From positions 1 to 55,233 of the forward strand of contig CAIMVD010000352.1 in the NCBI GenBank assembly GCA_903844815.1: a DNA stretch of 55,233 nucleotides, given 5' to 3'. The translations under genes and the position numbers were made by a program. Numbering within the stretch: the first letter of the stretch is position 1; each line of letters opens with the position of its first letter. This document shows positions 35,820 through 45,295 of this stretch, piece by piece. The notes below the pieces were generated by a model. It saw nothing but the letters and a program-made list of their open reading frames with translations, had not been told where the DNA came from and did not search any database. The stretch is from an uncultured Bacteroidota bacterium (lineage in GTDB: Bacteria; Bacteroidota; Bacteroidia; Bacteroidales; VadinHA17).

Positions 35820-36599
35820 TTACCAGTTCTTCACCGTTCTGACTTTTGCCTTGGAAGCCTTTGCAAGTTTAACTTTTTCCTGGACATTCTTTTCATCATT
35901 GGCAATTGCATTCAGCAGGCGCTGGGCATCATCCTTCGACATTCCCTGTTTTTGCTGCTGGTCCTGCTGCTTATTATCGCCATCTTTCTGCTGGTCCTGT
36001 CCCGATTTATCCTTGTTGTCCTGAGGCTTTTTTTCCTGGTTGTCCTTCTGGTCCTTGCTGTTATCCTTATTCTTGTTCTTATCCTCGTCCTTCTTGTCCT
36101 TATTATTCTGTTGCTGTTGCTTCTGCTGTTCTTCCTGTTTTTTAAGCAGGTCCTGGGCATATGCGAGGTTATATTTTGCTTCCCGGTTATCGGGTTTTAG
36201 TTTAAGTGAACCTTTGTAGGCGTCAATACTCTCTTTGAGCTTTTTGGCTTGCAGAAGTGAATTGCCCATATTGTACATGGCTGCTGATTTCTTGCTATTG
36301 CTTTCCTGCTGGCTTACATTATCCATAAACTGTTTGCCAGCATCCTCAAACTTATTCTGCTTATATAAAGAGGCTCCGACATCAAATTCTGCATCGGCCG
36401 ATTGTTTATTTTCATCAATGGCTTTTCTGTATGATATCTCCGATTCAGGGAAATTCTTCTTCTCGTATTCCCTGTTCCCCTTTCTGATATACTTTTTGTC
36501 CGATTGTCCCTCTACAGAAACCGAAACAGAGACTAATGTACAGATCAGCAAAACATTATAGATAACGTTGCTTCCTGTATTTTTTCTCCTTAATCTCAT
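35820..36599 (-). CDS. batC: BatC: TPR protein with charged low-complexity region
   Basis: 259 residues from the ATG at 36599, chosen because it directly precedes the signal-peptide-like helix (VIYNVLLICTLVSVSVSVEG); the frame is open to 36629. TPR-type helices occupy residues 30-145 (YNMGNSLLQAKKLKESIDAY). A long Gln/Lys/Asp/Asn-only stretch (about 155-225) follows, then a short helical tail. The low-complexity segment is unusual in length but common in kind for BatC. Spurious long antisense frames over this region come from the repetitive codons. Confidence 0.85.
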   Translation of the reverse strand: MRLRRKNTGSNVIYNVLLICTLVSVSVSVEGQSDKKYIRKGNREYEKKNFPESEISYRKAIDENKQSADAEFDVGASLYKQNKFEDAGKQFMDNVSQQESNSKKSAAMYNMGNSLLQAKKLKESIDAYKGSLKLKPDNREAKYNLAYAQDLLKKQEEQQKQQQQNNKDKKDEDKNKNKDNSKDQKDNQEKKPQDNKDKSGQDQQKDGDNKQQDQQQKQGMSKDDAQRLLNAIANDEKNVQEKVKLAKASKAKVRTVKNW

Positions 36600-36682
36600 T
36601 TTTCCCTTAATTAACCAACTAATCATCACCTTGCGGCATTAATAAATCATTTTCAAACCGGGCCTGTACTAACCGTAAAATA

Positions 36683-37720
36683 TTATACTTTGAATTTAAA
36701 CATCCTGATATTTGCAAGTTTCCTGTTTTTCCTGTCCATGAGCAGAAAATCGGTAAGCAGTACAATCAATGCCAGCGCGGCAAAGATTCTGAACTGGTCA
36801 TCATATTCGGTGAACATTTTGCTTTCCATCTCTTCCTTCTTCATCTTCTTTATCTGACCGAAGACCTCATCGAGCCCCAGATTTGAGTTACTGGCTCTTA
36901 CATAGGAACCCGAAGCAGCCACTGCAATTTTTTTAAGAATCTCCTCGTCGAGTTTTGAGATTACAGTATTTCCTTCTACGTCACGGAGGTAATCTTTTTT
37001 ATAACCTGCAACGGGTATAGGGACGCCCTCAGTAGATCCAATACCTATTGTATGGATAACAATTCCCGCTTTGGCAGCTTCCTGTGCGGCAGCTAAAGGA
37101 TCGTCCTCATGATTCTCTCCGTCAGTAATTATTATCATAGCCTTGGACTTTCCCTCCCCCGGACTGAAAGATCTGACTCCCAGGTTTATTGCTGCTCCGA
37201 TTGAGGTCCCCTGTTTTGGCACCATTTCGGGACCAATTGTTGCAAGAAACATTTTCGCGGAGATATAATCAGTCGTTACAGGGATCTGGGTATAGGCATC
37301 ACCGGCGAATACGATGAGTCCGATGCGATCGTTGTCGAGGTTATCGATCAGGCGGGTTATTGCCTGTTTTGCCCGGGTGAGCCTGTCGGGCTGAATATCC
37401 TCGGCGAGCATCGAATTGCTTACGTCGAGCGCTATAATAACTTCCACGCCCTGTTTCTTTACATCCTCCATCCTGGATCCGAACTGAGGACGGGCGAGCA
37501 TAATAACAGCGGCAACAAAGGCGGTCAACTGTAATACTATCTTTACTACAGGCCTTGCTCCCGACATTTCCGGAATAAGCTTTTCAACAAGGTTTAGGTC
37601 GCCCAGTCTTTTAAGTGCTTTTCTTCTCCTGATGACATTGGCAATAAAAAGCAGAATAATAACCGGAACCAGAAGCAGGAGATATAAATAATCGGGATTT
37701 GCAAATCTGAACAGCTGCAT
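36683..37720 (-). CDS. batB: BatB: VWA-domain membrane protein
   Basis: 345 residues: two N-terminal membrane helices (residues 10-28 and 62-77), a von Willebrand factor A domain with the metal site DVSNS (D99, S101, S103) and the later TTDGEN-type ITDGENHEDDP, and a C-terminal helix (about 312-330). The domain faces the periplasm or cytoplasm beside BatA. Fifteen bases downstream of batA. Confidence 0.92.
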   Translation of the reverse strand: MQLFRFANPDYLYLLLLVPVIILLFIANVIRRRKALKRLGDLNLVEKLIPEMSGARPVVKIVLQLTAFVAAVIMLARPQFGSRMEDVKKQGVEVIIALDVSNSMLAEDIQPDRLTRAKQAITRLIDNLDNDRIGLIVFAGDAYTQIPVTTDYISAKMFLATIGPEMVPKQGTSIGAAINLGVRSFSPGEGKSKAMIIITDGENHEDDPLAAAQEAAKAGIVIHTIGIGSTEGVPIPVAGYKKDYLRDVEGNTVISKLDEEILKKIAVAASGSYVRASNSNLGLDEVFGQIKKMKKEEMESKMFTEYDDQFRIFAALALIVLLTDFLLMDRKNRKLANIRMFKFKV

Positions 37721-37734
37721 AATTTCTTCTCCGT

Positions 37735-38727
37735 TTAGGTTAGGTTTTTAAAAACGGTATACCGTGCCACAATTTCCAATGCAAGGAGGCAGAAGGCAAT
37801 CAGTGCAGGCAGAAGGTATTTTTCTTCCTTCCTGATAAACTGGGTCACATCGATCTTTGATTTTTCAAGTTTGTCGATCTCATTATAGACCTGAACAAGC
37901 TTATTATTGTCGGTTGCCCTGAAGTATTTGCCTCCGGTGGTCGCCGAGATCTCCTGAAGGATCCCTTCGTCTATTTCAACCGGCATATCCTGATATTGAA
38001 GGCCAAAGGGGGTTTGAACCGGATAAGGGGCCATTCCCTGTGTTCCTACCCCGATAGTATAGACTCTTATGCCAAAGGTTTTAGCTATACCGGCAGCAGT
38101 AACAGGAGCTATTTCACCCCTGTTGTTTATTCCGTCGGTGAGAAGGATTATTACCTTGCTTTTTGCCTGGGAATCCTTAATCCTGTTTACGGCAGTTGCC
38201 AGCCCCATACCAATGGCAGTGCCATCCTCAATCATTCCGCTCTGAATCTCGCGCATCAGGTTAATAAGAACAGCATGATCGGTTGTAACAGGGCACTGGG
38301 TAAAGCTCTCTCCGCTGAACACTACAAGACCCATGCGGTCATAAGGCCTTCCCGAGATAAATTCGGTAGCAACATTTTTGGAAGCTTCGAGCCTGTCGGG
38401 TTTGAAATCGCGGGCAAGCATGCTTCCCGATATATCGAGGGCAAGAACTATATCTATACCTTCGGTGGAAGTATCCTGGAAACGATCGCTTGCCTGAGGT
38501 CTGGCAAGTACAAAGATCAGCATTGCAATAGCCACAGTCCTCAGACCGAAAAGTACATGCCTGAGATAATGGCGGAAGGTTGTCGCCGAATTACTGAATT
38601 GGTCAAGACCGGGCATCCTTAGCGCGGATGTTGTTTTCTGCTGCCTGAAAATATAAAAGGCAACCATTGCCGGAACTATTACAAGCAACCATAGATAAAT
38701 AGGGTCGGAGAAGGTTATCCTGCTCAT
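37735..38727 (-). CDS. batA: BatA: VWA-domain membrane protein
   Basis: 330 residues: N-terminal helices at about 10-28 and 60-76, VWA domain with the MIDAS residues D98, S100 and S102 (ALDISGSML) and LLTDGINNRGEI, and a C-terminal helix (about 305-325). Overall 30-40 percent similar by eye to BatB next to it, so the two are paralogues. Start and preceding stop share ATGA, indicating translational coupling. Confidence 0.92.
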   Translation of the reverse strand: MSRITFSDPIYLWLLVIVPAMVAFYIFRQQKTTSALRMPGLDQFSNSATTFRHYLRHVLFGLRTVAIAMLIFVLARPQASDRFQDTSTEGIDIVLALDISGSMLARDFKPDRLEASKNVATEFISGRPYDRMGLVVFSGESFTQCPVTTDHAVLINLMREIQSGMIEDGTAIGMGLATAVNRIKDSQAKSKVIILLTDGINNRGEIAPVTAAGIAKTFGIRVYTIGVGTQGMAPYPVQTPFGLQYQDMPVEIDEGILQEISATTGGKYFRATDNNKLVQVYNEIDKLEKSKIDVTQFIRKEEKYLLPALIAFCLLALEIVARYTVFKNLT

Positions 38728-39719
38728 TTGCTAACCTCCCCTGATTTGGTTTTTGTCTTTTCTTCAACCATATCGGTTTCAGTTTCTATTACTTTAGTTG
38801 CTTCTACGAAATCCCACGACTGCTGAAAATGGGTTTCATTTTCGTCAGCATCAGGATGATGCTTGGCAAATTTAACAAGGTCAGCACCTGTGAGAACCTT
38901 TTTAAGATGATTATATGAACCGTCCTTTTTGAAGCCCGTTTTTATGAGTGCGTCAAGGGTTTCAGAAGTGGTCATCTCAAAGGACGATACCCTGAATCTC
39001 TTCTCCAGATATTCCCTTAATATTTCGGTAAGGACAGTATAATACTTTTTTATCTCCCCGTTCTCCCAAAGTTTTTCGTCCCTTAGCCTTTCAAGTTCCC
39101 TGAACGCAATAACATGAGGAGGGTCGGGATTTATAATAATCTCCTGATCTTCGCGTGATTTCAACCTCTTCCTTATTATTCTGACAGCAAGCCAGATACC
39201 TGCGCCAAGAAGAATTGCAAGCAGGATCCATGGCATTATCTCCCCAAAGGTTACAGGAGCTTTATAGGGGCCCACAATATCATAGATCTTAAGCGATGTG
39301 TCAGCAGGGGCTATATTGATCCGCTTTACGGCAAGACGGCTATAGTCGGAATAAAAGCGTTTCAGACCGTTTTCATTCTGCATCTCAGCAAAGGCAGGGG
39401 GGACAACATACAATCCTGAATCAAAGGCAGTAACCAGATATTTCTCGGTAATTTTTATTCTTCCGCTACCCGAGACTACGGTATCGATAACAGGGCCCGA
39501 CAAAATCTCCATATTTGTTGCCAGTGTGTCCTGAAAGAAAGGAAGTTTTAGTATCAGTCCCGAAGGCTGATTGATAGTTACACTGTAGTTTACCTGGTCT
39601 CCTATAAATATCCGCGATGAGTCAAATGCGGTGGTAACAGTGACTTCCTGTCCTGCTGAAAGGCTTATGACTGATATATACAGAAAAAAGGAAATAAGGA
39701 ACTTTTTCATATAGGTCAT
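38724..39719 (-). CDS. BatD-like membrane protein of the Bat operon
   Basis: 331 residues: signal peptide, a periplasmic Ig-like region (25-155), one membrane helix (about 162-182, PWILLAILLGAGIWLAV) and a long cytoplasmic helical part (185-331) containing FRELERLRDEKLWENGEIKKYY and REYLEKRFRVSSFEMTTSET. The cytoplasmic part resembles the DUF4381-type domain often found with VWA/DUF58 genes. Overlaps DUF58 upstream and batA downstream by four bases each (ATGA), so it is an integral part of the operon. Confidence 0.75.
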   Translation of the reverse strand: MTYMKKFLISFFLYISVISLSAGQEVTVTTAFDSSRIFIGDQVNYSVTINQPSGLILKLPFFQDTLATNMEILSGPVIDTVVSGSGRIKITEKYLVTAFDSGLYVVPPAFAEMQNENGLKRFYSDYSRLAVKRINIAPADTSLKIYDIVGPYKAPVTFGEIMPWILLAILLGAGIWLAVRIIRKRLKSREDQEIIINPDPPHVIAFRELERLRDEKLWENGEIKKYYTVLTEILREYLEKRFRVSSFEMTTSETLDALIKTGFKKDGSYNHLKKVLTGADLVKFAKHHPDADENETHFQQSWDFVEATKVIETETDMVEEKTKTKSGEVSK

Positions 39720-40579
39720 CTGTTCTTAAAAAAATTCATCAGCGGTTTCACGTAGTCCACATTAGTTCTGAATTCTGTGGCATCAACGGCGCAGCGCTTA
39801 AAAATATTCCTGTTCCTCTCAAGATGTCCGGCCCACCAACTTGCATAGGCATCCCTGGTGGCTTTGGAAGATGTATCGATCCACTTTTCAACTCCGGTTT
39901 CGGAATCGGAAACTTTTATGAGCCCGATATCAGGAATTTCCGTTTCAACAGGATCGGAAATTTTCAGTGCGACGATATCGTGTTTGCTTGATGCAATCCT
40001 GAGTGCTTCTTCAAAGTCAGGAACAAGAAAGTCCGAAAGAATGAAGGCAGTGCATCTTTTCTTTATCGCATTCGTAAGGAACCGCAATGGCTCATCAAGA
40101 TTTGTTTTTTTGCTTTTGGCTTCGAAATCGATTAGTTCCCTGATTATTCTCAGGATATGCTTACGTCCTTTTTTCGGCGGAATAAATTTTTCAACCGCAT
40201 CGGAAAAGAAAACAACCCCTATTTTATCATTATTGAATATAGCTGAAAATGACAGCACCGCTGCTATTTCGGTTACTATATCGCGTTTGAAGCTTCCTTT
40301 GGTCCCAAAATTCCCTGAACCGCTCATATCAATTAGAAGCATTACAGTCAGTTCCCTCTCCTCTTCGAAAACCTTTATATAGGGATGATCGAATCGTGCG
40401 GTAACATTCCAGTCAATATTCCTTATATCGTCGCCATACTGGTATTCCCTTACTTCGCTAAAGGAAATACCTTTCCCCTTAAAGGCGCTGTGGTATTCGC
40501 CTGCAAAAATATGCTTGCTTAACCCGCGGGTCTTTATTTCAATCCGCCTTACTTTTTTTAATAATTCAGTTGCTTCCAC
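39716..40579 (-). CDS. DUF58-domain protein
   Basis: 287 residues, no membrane helix. The DUF58 signature REYQYGDDIRNIDWNVTAR is at about residues 44-62, and a VWA-like metal site follows (DMSGS, D84, S86, S88). DUF58 proteins sit between MoxR ATPases and the VWA proteins in such operons and are thought to act with MoxR as a chaperone module. Confidence 0.92.
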   Translation of the reverse strand: MEATELLKKVRRIEIKTRGLSKHIFAGEYHSAFKGKGISFSEVREYQYGDDIRNIDWNVTARFDHPYIKVFEEERELTVMLLIDMSGSGNFGTKGSFKRDIVTEIAAVLSFSAIFNNDKIGVVFFSDAVEKFIPPKKGRKHILRIIRELIDFEAKSKKTNLDEPLRFLTNAIKKRCTAFILSDFLVPDFEEALRIASSKHDIVALKISDPVETEIPDIGLIKVSDSETGVEKWIDTSSKATRDAYASWWAGHLERNRNIFKRCAVDATEFRTNVDYVKPLMNFFKNR

Positions 40580-40591
40580 TTTATCACTAAA

Positions 40592-40996
40592 TTATTTTAC
40601 TGGTTCGATTGTAATTACACACGACCACTCTTCGTTTTTCATCTCGATATTATATGACTTTCCGTCGCGCCTGCTTATCCATTTGTTCTCTCCGTTTTTC
40701 TCATAAAGAGTATTGAACTCCTTCTCTTTTTCACTCTTCGATCCACGATCACAGATAAGCCTGACGCTCTTGCACACGGAATCCTGGTTTAAAAAAAACA
40801 AAAATGTTTTGCTGTCGTAGTCATCTGTATATTTCAGATACTTGTATTTATTGTTAACAACCGGGGCGTAATTCATATCCCTGTAATTTTCTTTCATATA
40901 CTGTCTGATCTGTTCGTATTTGCTGCCAATCAGGTTTTGTCCGGAAATAGAACCCGAGGCAAGTAAAATTGCGGTTAACAGAAAGTTCAATCTCAT
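40592..40996 (-). CDS. Small secreted protein between moxR and DUF58
   Basis: 134 residues from the ATG at 40996, which opens a signal peptide (MRLNFLLTAILLASGSISGQ); an earlier ATG at 41020 would overlap moxR by 14 bases. The mature part is charged and aromatic (YKYLKYTDDYDSKTFLFFLN) with a pair of cysteines. No family recognised. Its position inside a tightly packed Bat operon suggests a periplasmic accessory role. It is not part of the classical Bat set. Confidence 0.65.
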   Translation of the reverse strand: MRLNFLLTAILLASGSISGQNLIGSKYEQIRQYMKENYRDMNYAPVVNNKYKYLKYTDDYDSKTFLFFLNQDSVCKSVRLICDRGSKSEKEKEFNTLYEKNGENKWISRRDGKSYNIEMKNEEWSCVITIEPVK

Positions 40997-41006
40997 ATAT
41001 GACAGG

Positions 41007-42002
41007 CTAAGGTACCTCAACTACATTAAGTATTTCAGTAATTATATAGTCCTGGTTGATATTTTCAGCTTCCGCCTCATAGGTAAGTCCTATCCTGTGA
41101 CGCATTACATCGGCGCAGATTGCCCTCACATCCTCAGGAATAACATAGCCTCTGCGACGTATGAAAGCATAAGCTTTTGCTGCAAGAGAAAGGTTAATTG
41201 AAGCACGCGGGGAAGCGCCGTAATTGATAAGTTCGCTGAATTGCGGAAGGCCGTATTTTGCGGGGGTACGCGAAGCAAAAACTATATTGAGAATGTAGTT
41301 TTCTATCTTTTCGTCCATATAGACTTCTCTGACTACACTACGTGCCCTGATTATATCATCTATCTTCACAACTGTGTTTGTCACCGGGAAAACCTTGGCC
41401 ATATTCTCCCGGATTATGAGTTTCTCCTCTTCAATGGTGGGATAATTTATAATTACCTTCATCATGAACCTGTCGATCTGTGCTTCCGGAAGAGGATAGG
41501 TTCCCTCCTGCTCTATCGGGTTCTGGGTTGCCAGAACAAGGAACGGTTCATCGAGTTTGTAAGTATTTTCCCCTATTGTGATCTGTCGTTCCTGCATTGC
41601 TTCAAGCAAGGCGCTCTGGACTTTTGCAGGAGACCTGTTTATTTCATCGGCAAGAATGAAATTGGCAAAGACCGGCCCCTTTTTAACGATGAATTCCTCC
41701 CTTTTCTGACTGTATATCATTGTACCGATAAGGTCAGCCGGCAGTAAGTCCGGAGTAAACTGAACCCTGCTGAATTTAGCATCGATAATAGAAGCCAGCG
41801 ATTTAATAGCAAGTGTCTTGGCAAGGCCGGGAACCCCTTCGATGAGAATATGACCGTTAGCCAGGAGACCTATCAGAAGGCTGTCGGTAAGATGACGCTG
41901 TCCGATAATGACCTTGTTCATCTCCATGCGGATGATGTCGACAAAGGCGCTCTCTTTTTCAATTTTTTCGTTTAGAATCCTGATGTCAGAAGTCTGATCC
42001 AT
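41007..42002 (-). CDS. MoxR-family AAA+ ATPase
   Basis: 331 residues. Walker A-like GVPGLAKT at residues 56-63, Walker B ILADEINRSPAKVQ, sensor 1 LATQNPIEQEGTYPLPEAQIDRF, and the arginine-finger and sensor 2 region further on, all standard for MoxR. It is the first gene of the Bat operon. MoxR ATPases remodel or insert cofactors into client complexes with VWA partners. A perfect -7 element is at 42022-42029. Confidence 0.94.
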   Translation of the reverse strand: MDQTSDIRILNEKIEKESAFVDIIRMEMNKVIIGQRHLTDSLLIGLLANGHILIEGVPGLAKTLAIKSLASIIDAKFSRVQFTPDLLPADLIGTMIYSQKREEFIVKKGPVFANFILADEINRSPAKVQSALLEAMQERQITIGENTYKLDEPFLVLATQNPIEQEGTYPLPEAQIDRFMMKVIINYPTIEEEKLIIRENMAKVFPVTNTVVKIDDIIRARSVVREVYMDEKIENYILNIVFASRTPAKYGLPQFSELINYGASPRASINLSLAAKAYAFIRRRGYVIPEDVRAICADVMRHRIGLTYEAEAENINQDYIITEILNVVEVP

Positions 42003-42021
42003 AGTAGTAAAATTTAAGCCG

Positions 42022-42029
42022 CAAATATA
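42022..42029 (-). promoter_or_regulatory. Predicted -7 element TATATTTG
   Basis: Minus-strand TATATTTG matches TAnnTTTG, 20 bases before the moxR start. It would drive the whole block down to 28703. No -33 motif seen. Confidence 0.5.
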
Positions 42030-42143
42030 ATAATTGATATTTTAAAAATTCCTGTCGTACTTTTTCTAAAAGCAATACAAAACAACTCTCTTAAAAACTA
42101 AAGTAGTGTTAAGAAGTGTTAAACTTTTGTTAAATGATGAGTA

Positions 42144-43367
42144 TCAGCCTTTTTTACCTTGCCTTTTCTGAGATTCTGCCTGTTTTTCAACCTCCTTTAA
42201 TGAAAGAGGATTCCATTCGAAATCAGCTCTCAGAGAACTTCTTACAAGGAGTATAAGAGCTAATGGAAGGAATGCAATGTTAAAATCCTGGGGCAGGAAA
42301 TGCTGCAGGATCAGGAAACCCGCTGAGATGATGAATACTATTCTGAACCAAATAATTCCTTCCTTTTTCATGATTATTGAGCCGAGACAAAACAGAATGA
42401 AGGGATTCAGCCAGATGATATTGAGATTCCGGCTCATCTGCTGATGGTCGGTGAAGAAATTGAAAAATATCATCAGTATAGCAAGAATTGAAAAAACGGA
42501 ATATAAAACCAGATCCAGAATGTTGTTCATTCTCCTGGATCTGAACATTGAAGTGACAATTATAATGATTATAAGCAGAAGAGTGAAAAAGAATACAGGC
42601 GAAACCAGGAAATTTGTTTTTACCTCAGGTGCAGGAAAATCAAGAATAACATCAGGATTCCTGAGGAGTGGTATCATCTTGCCATTTCGGTTTACAACAG
42701 CCCTGGAAAGTTCCGACTGCAGGTCGGCAGGAAGGAACATCCTGTCCCTTACTTTGGCCTCTTTATCCCCTGGTGAGCCCATGATGAGGTCTACTCCAAA
42801 CTTATACCATGGATAAGGGGCCTGGTGTTTTCCGACCATTTTCCTGAATGTTGTCTTATCTTCCTTTACCTCTGGCGGATAGAGAAGCTTGCTGCCTATC
42901 GATTTTTCAAGAAGGTCCCTGATTCTTGTGGAACAGTCATCATAAAAGAAATCGTACCTGTAGCTAATATTTTCCGGCCTGAGATTTTCGTTTATAAGTA
43001 GGGTCAGTTTTGTTATTTCGGACGGTTCCAGATTTATCTTCTGCGCCCATACATATCTTTTCTCATACATATAGTACTGTAGAAAACGGTTCAATGGTTC
43101 TGTACCGAGAAAATAATCAAGGCGACCCTTGGCAAACTTCCAGGTAAAGTTGGGAGTATCAAAGTCGAAGATGCCCCAGTTATAAACAGTTTCCTTATTT
43201 TCTGATTCAATTCTTACAAGCAATGCATTGTGCCCGTAAATTGAATAAGTTTCAATGCCGGGTCCGCAGGTTATCAGATAAACAGAAGTGTCGGCCGGAG
43301 CCTGTGCTTCTGACTGTGAAACAATTAACAGTAAGAGTAATGCAATAAAAAGGAATGACTTTTGCAT
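42144..43367 (-). CDS. DUF4105-domain membrane protein
   Basis: 407 residues from the ATG at 43367, which begins the signal peptide MQKSFLFIALLLLLIVSQSE; a longer frame to 43424 is open but lacks reason. DUF4105 (Lnb N-terminal periplasmic domain) is recognised from YLITCGPGIETYSIYGHNAL, YNWGIFDFDTPNF and FYDDCSTRIRDLL, with conserved His and Cys that suggest a protease- or hydrolase-like site. Four to five membrane helices fill the C-terminal third. Transcribed on the same strand as moxR, 141 bases upstream of it. Confidence 0.85.
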   Translation of the reverse strand: MQKSFLFIALLLLLIVSQSEAQAPADTSVYLITCGPGIETYSIYGHNALLVRIESENKETVYNWGIFDFDTPNFTWKFAKGRLDYFLGTEPLNRFLQYYMYEKRYVWAQKINLEPSEITKLTLLINENLRPENISYRYDFFYDDCSTRIRDLLEKSIGSKLLYPPEVKEDKTTFRKMVGKHQAPYPWYKFGVDLIMGSPGDKEAKVRDRMFLPADLQSELSRAVVNRNGKMIPLLRNPDVILDFPAPEVKTNFLVSPVFFFTLLLIIIIIVTSMFRSRRMNNILDLVLYSVFSILAILMIFFNFFTDHQQMSRNLNIIWLNPFILFCLGSIIMKKEGIIWFRIVFIISAGFLILQHFLPQDFNIAFLPLALILLVRSSLRADFEWNPLSLKEVEKQAESQKRQGKKG

Positions 43368-43514
43368 GCTGGTTCTTTTTTGTAAACGTAATTGTTTTTT
43401 GTCAGAAATGAAAGAACTGTTCATTCAATTGGCAGAAGGAATGCCGTGTACGTATATAATTGTCAATGGGTTTAAAATTTTAACTAATTTAGTTTTTTGA
43501 ATTATACGCTAAAA

Positions 43515-44909
43515 ATGACAGGAAATTTCCTCTCGTGCATATTTTTTATCTTGCTGTCGGTGCCTTCCAAACCGGCTGATAATAAATTTATCATAGAGGA
43601 ATTTATCATCAGGGGAAACAAAATTACGAATGAAAAGATAATTCTGCGCGAACTTACATTTCAAAAGGGAGATTCAATATTACCTTCCGATCTTGATGAA
43701 CTGATTAAAAAATCCCGGGAGAACCTGCTTAATATTTCGCTGTTCAATTATGTAACAATAAGTTACGATAAAACTGATTCAGGAAACCTTACAATAGATA
43801 TCCTGGTTGAAGAGCGCTGGTATATCTGGCCTGTTCCGATTCTTAAATATGATGACCGGAATTTCAGCGCCTGGTTAAAGGATGGAGATCTCTCAAAAAC
43901 GAAATATGGAATTAGCCTGCAGCAGTATAATTGTTTTGGCCGGCGTCAGACCCTGAAAGTCACTTTCCTGTCGGGATATGCAACTTCGGTCGGGCTTTCA
44001 TACAAGAACATAGCCCTTGATAAAGGCCGGAAACATTTAATCGGGGCTGACTTTGAAACATCAAATCAGGATGAGATAATCTACGATACTCAAAACAATG
44101 AACCCGTAACATTTAATAATAATTACAGGCAGGTTTATAAAAGAGAAAAGTATACCCTGAATTATGTTTATCGACCGGCGATTCACGACAAGCATGATTT
44201 TTTCCTCAACTATTTTAAATACGATGTTGCCGACACAATTGTTAAACTTAATCCCGACTTCCTTCTGACAGGGAAGAACCATCTTGAATCTTTTAACATC
44301 GACTATGTCTATACCCGCGATTATCGCGACATAAAGGCTTATCCGCTCAACGGTTCATTATTTGAGATCCTGATAGGTCAGACCGTTTCGCCTCCGGCAG
44401 ACGGTAAAATATTCACTTCAACTTCAATAATACCCAGTTTCTACAAATATTTTGAACTTAGCAATAAGCTCTACTATGCATTAGGGATAAACCTGAAGCT
44501 TTCGTATAACAGCAGCCCCTCCTACATCTATACCAGGTCGCTGGGATACATCTATAATATGCATGGGTTTGAGTACAACACTATGGAAGGGCAGAATTTC
44601 TTAATTCTTAAGAATCTCCTTAAGGTGTCTCTCCTCAAACCAAGAGTTACAAAGGTTAACTTCATCCCCTTTGAAAAATTTAATAAGATCCACTACGCAC
44701 TGTATTTCAATTTATATGCTGACTGCGGCTATGTCTCTGATAAGTACAACACCAGCGATAATGACTATGTGAACAGATTCCTTATCAGCGGAGGTGCAGG
44801 TTTTGACCTTGTAACCTATTACGACAGGACCCTCAGGGTTGAATATTCGGTCAATGGTTTCGGTCATGGCGGGCTTTATCTGCATCTGACGGCGCCGATA
44901 AATATGTAA
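43515..44909 (+). CDS. POTRA plus beta-barrel outer-membrane protein (Omp85-like)
   Basis: 464 residues from the ATG at 43515; a TTG at 43497 is possible. After a signal peptide (MTGNFLSCIFFILLSVPSKP) one POTRA domain spans about residues 25-100 (FIIEEFIIRGNKITNEKIIL, then the LTIDILVEERWYIWP strand), and the rest is a series of amphipathic strands ending in LHLTAPINM. This is the BamA/TamA superfamily, but with only one POTRA and a short barrel, close to the surface-antigen D15-like proteins. Role in outer-membrane or surface-protein assembly is inferred. Confidence 0.82.
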   Translation: MTGNFLSCIFFILLSVPSKPADNKFIIEEFIIRGNKITNEKIILRELTFQKGDSILPSDLDELIKKSRENLLNISLFNYVTISYDKTDSGNLTIDILVEERWYIWPVPILKYDDRNFSAWLKDGDLSKTKYGISLQQYNCFGRRQTLKVTFLSGYATSVGLSYKNIALDKGRKHLIGADFETSNQDEIIYDTQNNEPVTFNNNYRQVYKREKYTLNYVYRPAIHDKHDFFLNYFKYDVADTIVKLNPDFLLTGKNHLESFNIDYVYTRDYRDIKAYPLNGSLFEILIGQTVSPPADGKIFTSTSIIPSFYKYFELSNKLYYALGINLKLSYNSSPSYIYTRSLGYIYNMHGFEYNTMEGQNFLILKNLLKVSLLKPRVTKVNFIPFEKFNKIHYALYFNLYADCGYVSDKYNTSDNDYVNRFLISGGAGFDLVTYYDRTLRVEYSVNGFGHGGLYLHLTAPINM

Positions 44910-45295
44910 TTCCATTCTATTCGCTGGCGCCGATTTGCAATCGGGGCCAGACAAATTTAATACTTGCCATTCTTCTGATTTAACGGGTATTGGTACGGAT
45001 TACAAATCCGCGTCAGCGGAGTTCTTCCCTTTGTGCCCTTCTTTTAATCCTTCGATTCCTTTGTGTTTAATCATAAAACCTTTAAACACAAAGGACACTA
45101 CGGTTTAACAAAGGGCACTAAGGACTTGAAAAATAGCATTTTCCCGGAAGCATAAATCAGAATCATCGGAAAAACATTTAGGTAATAAGTCTTCAAATTA
45201 TTCCTGATGTTGTATTGATGATTATAACCTTTTTGTTAGATTTACTCCATAATAATTAAACTGAAGACAGATCAATTTTAAGATAATAAACCGAG
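44910..45295. other. Intergenic region with REPIN and direct/inverted repeats
   Basis: No gene. 44922-45018 is a REPIN-like pair. At 45026-45125 AAACACAAAGGACACTACGG and its inverted, degenerate copies (CCTTTGTGCCC, CCTTTGTGTTTAA, TTAACAAAGGGCACTAAGG) form a second inverted repeat. The remaining about 170 bases before the PHP gene are plain AT-rich leader. Confidence 0.55.
44922..45018. repeat. REPIN-like inverted pair
   Basis: Left REP CGCTGGCGCCGATTTGCAAT (44922 onward) and right REP ending ATTACAAATCCGCGTCAGCG are inverted homologues of each other and of the pair at 183-252. Each has its own small palindrome (CGATT-TGC-AATCG and GGATT-ACA-AATCC). Confidence 0.7.

Noticed and set aside
35906-36200. 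Long frames on both strands over batC
   Set aside because: They come from the repetitive Gln/Lys/Asp codons of the batC low-complexity region, which read open in other frames.
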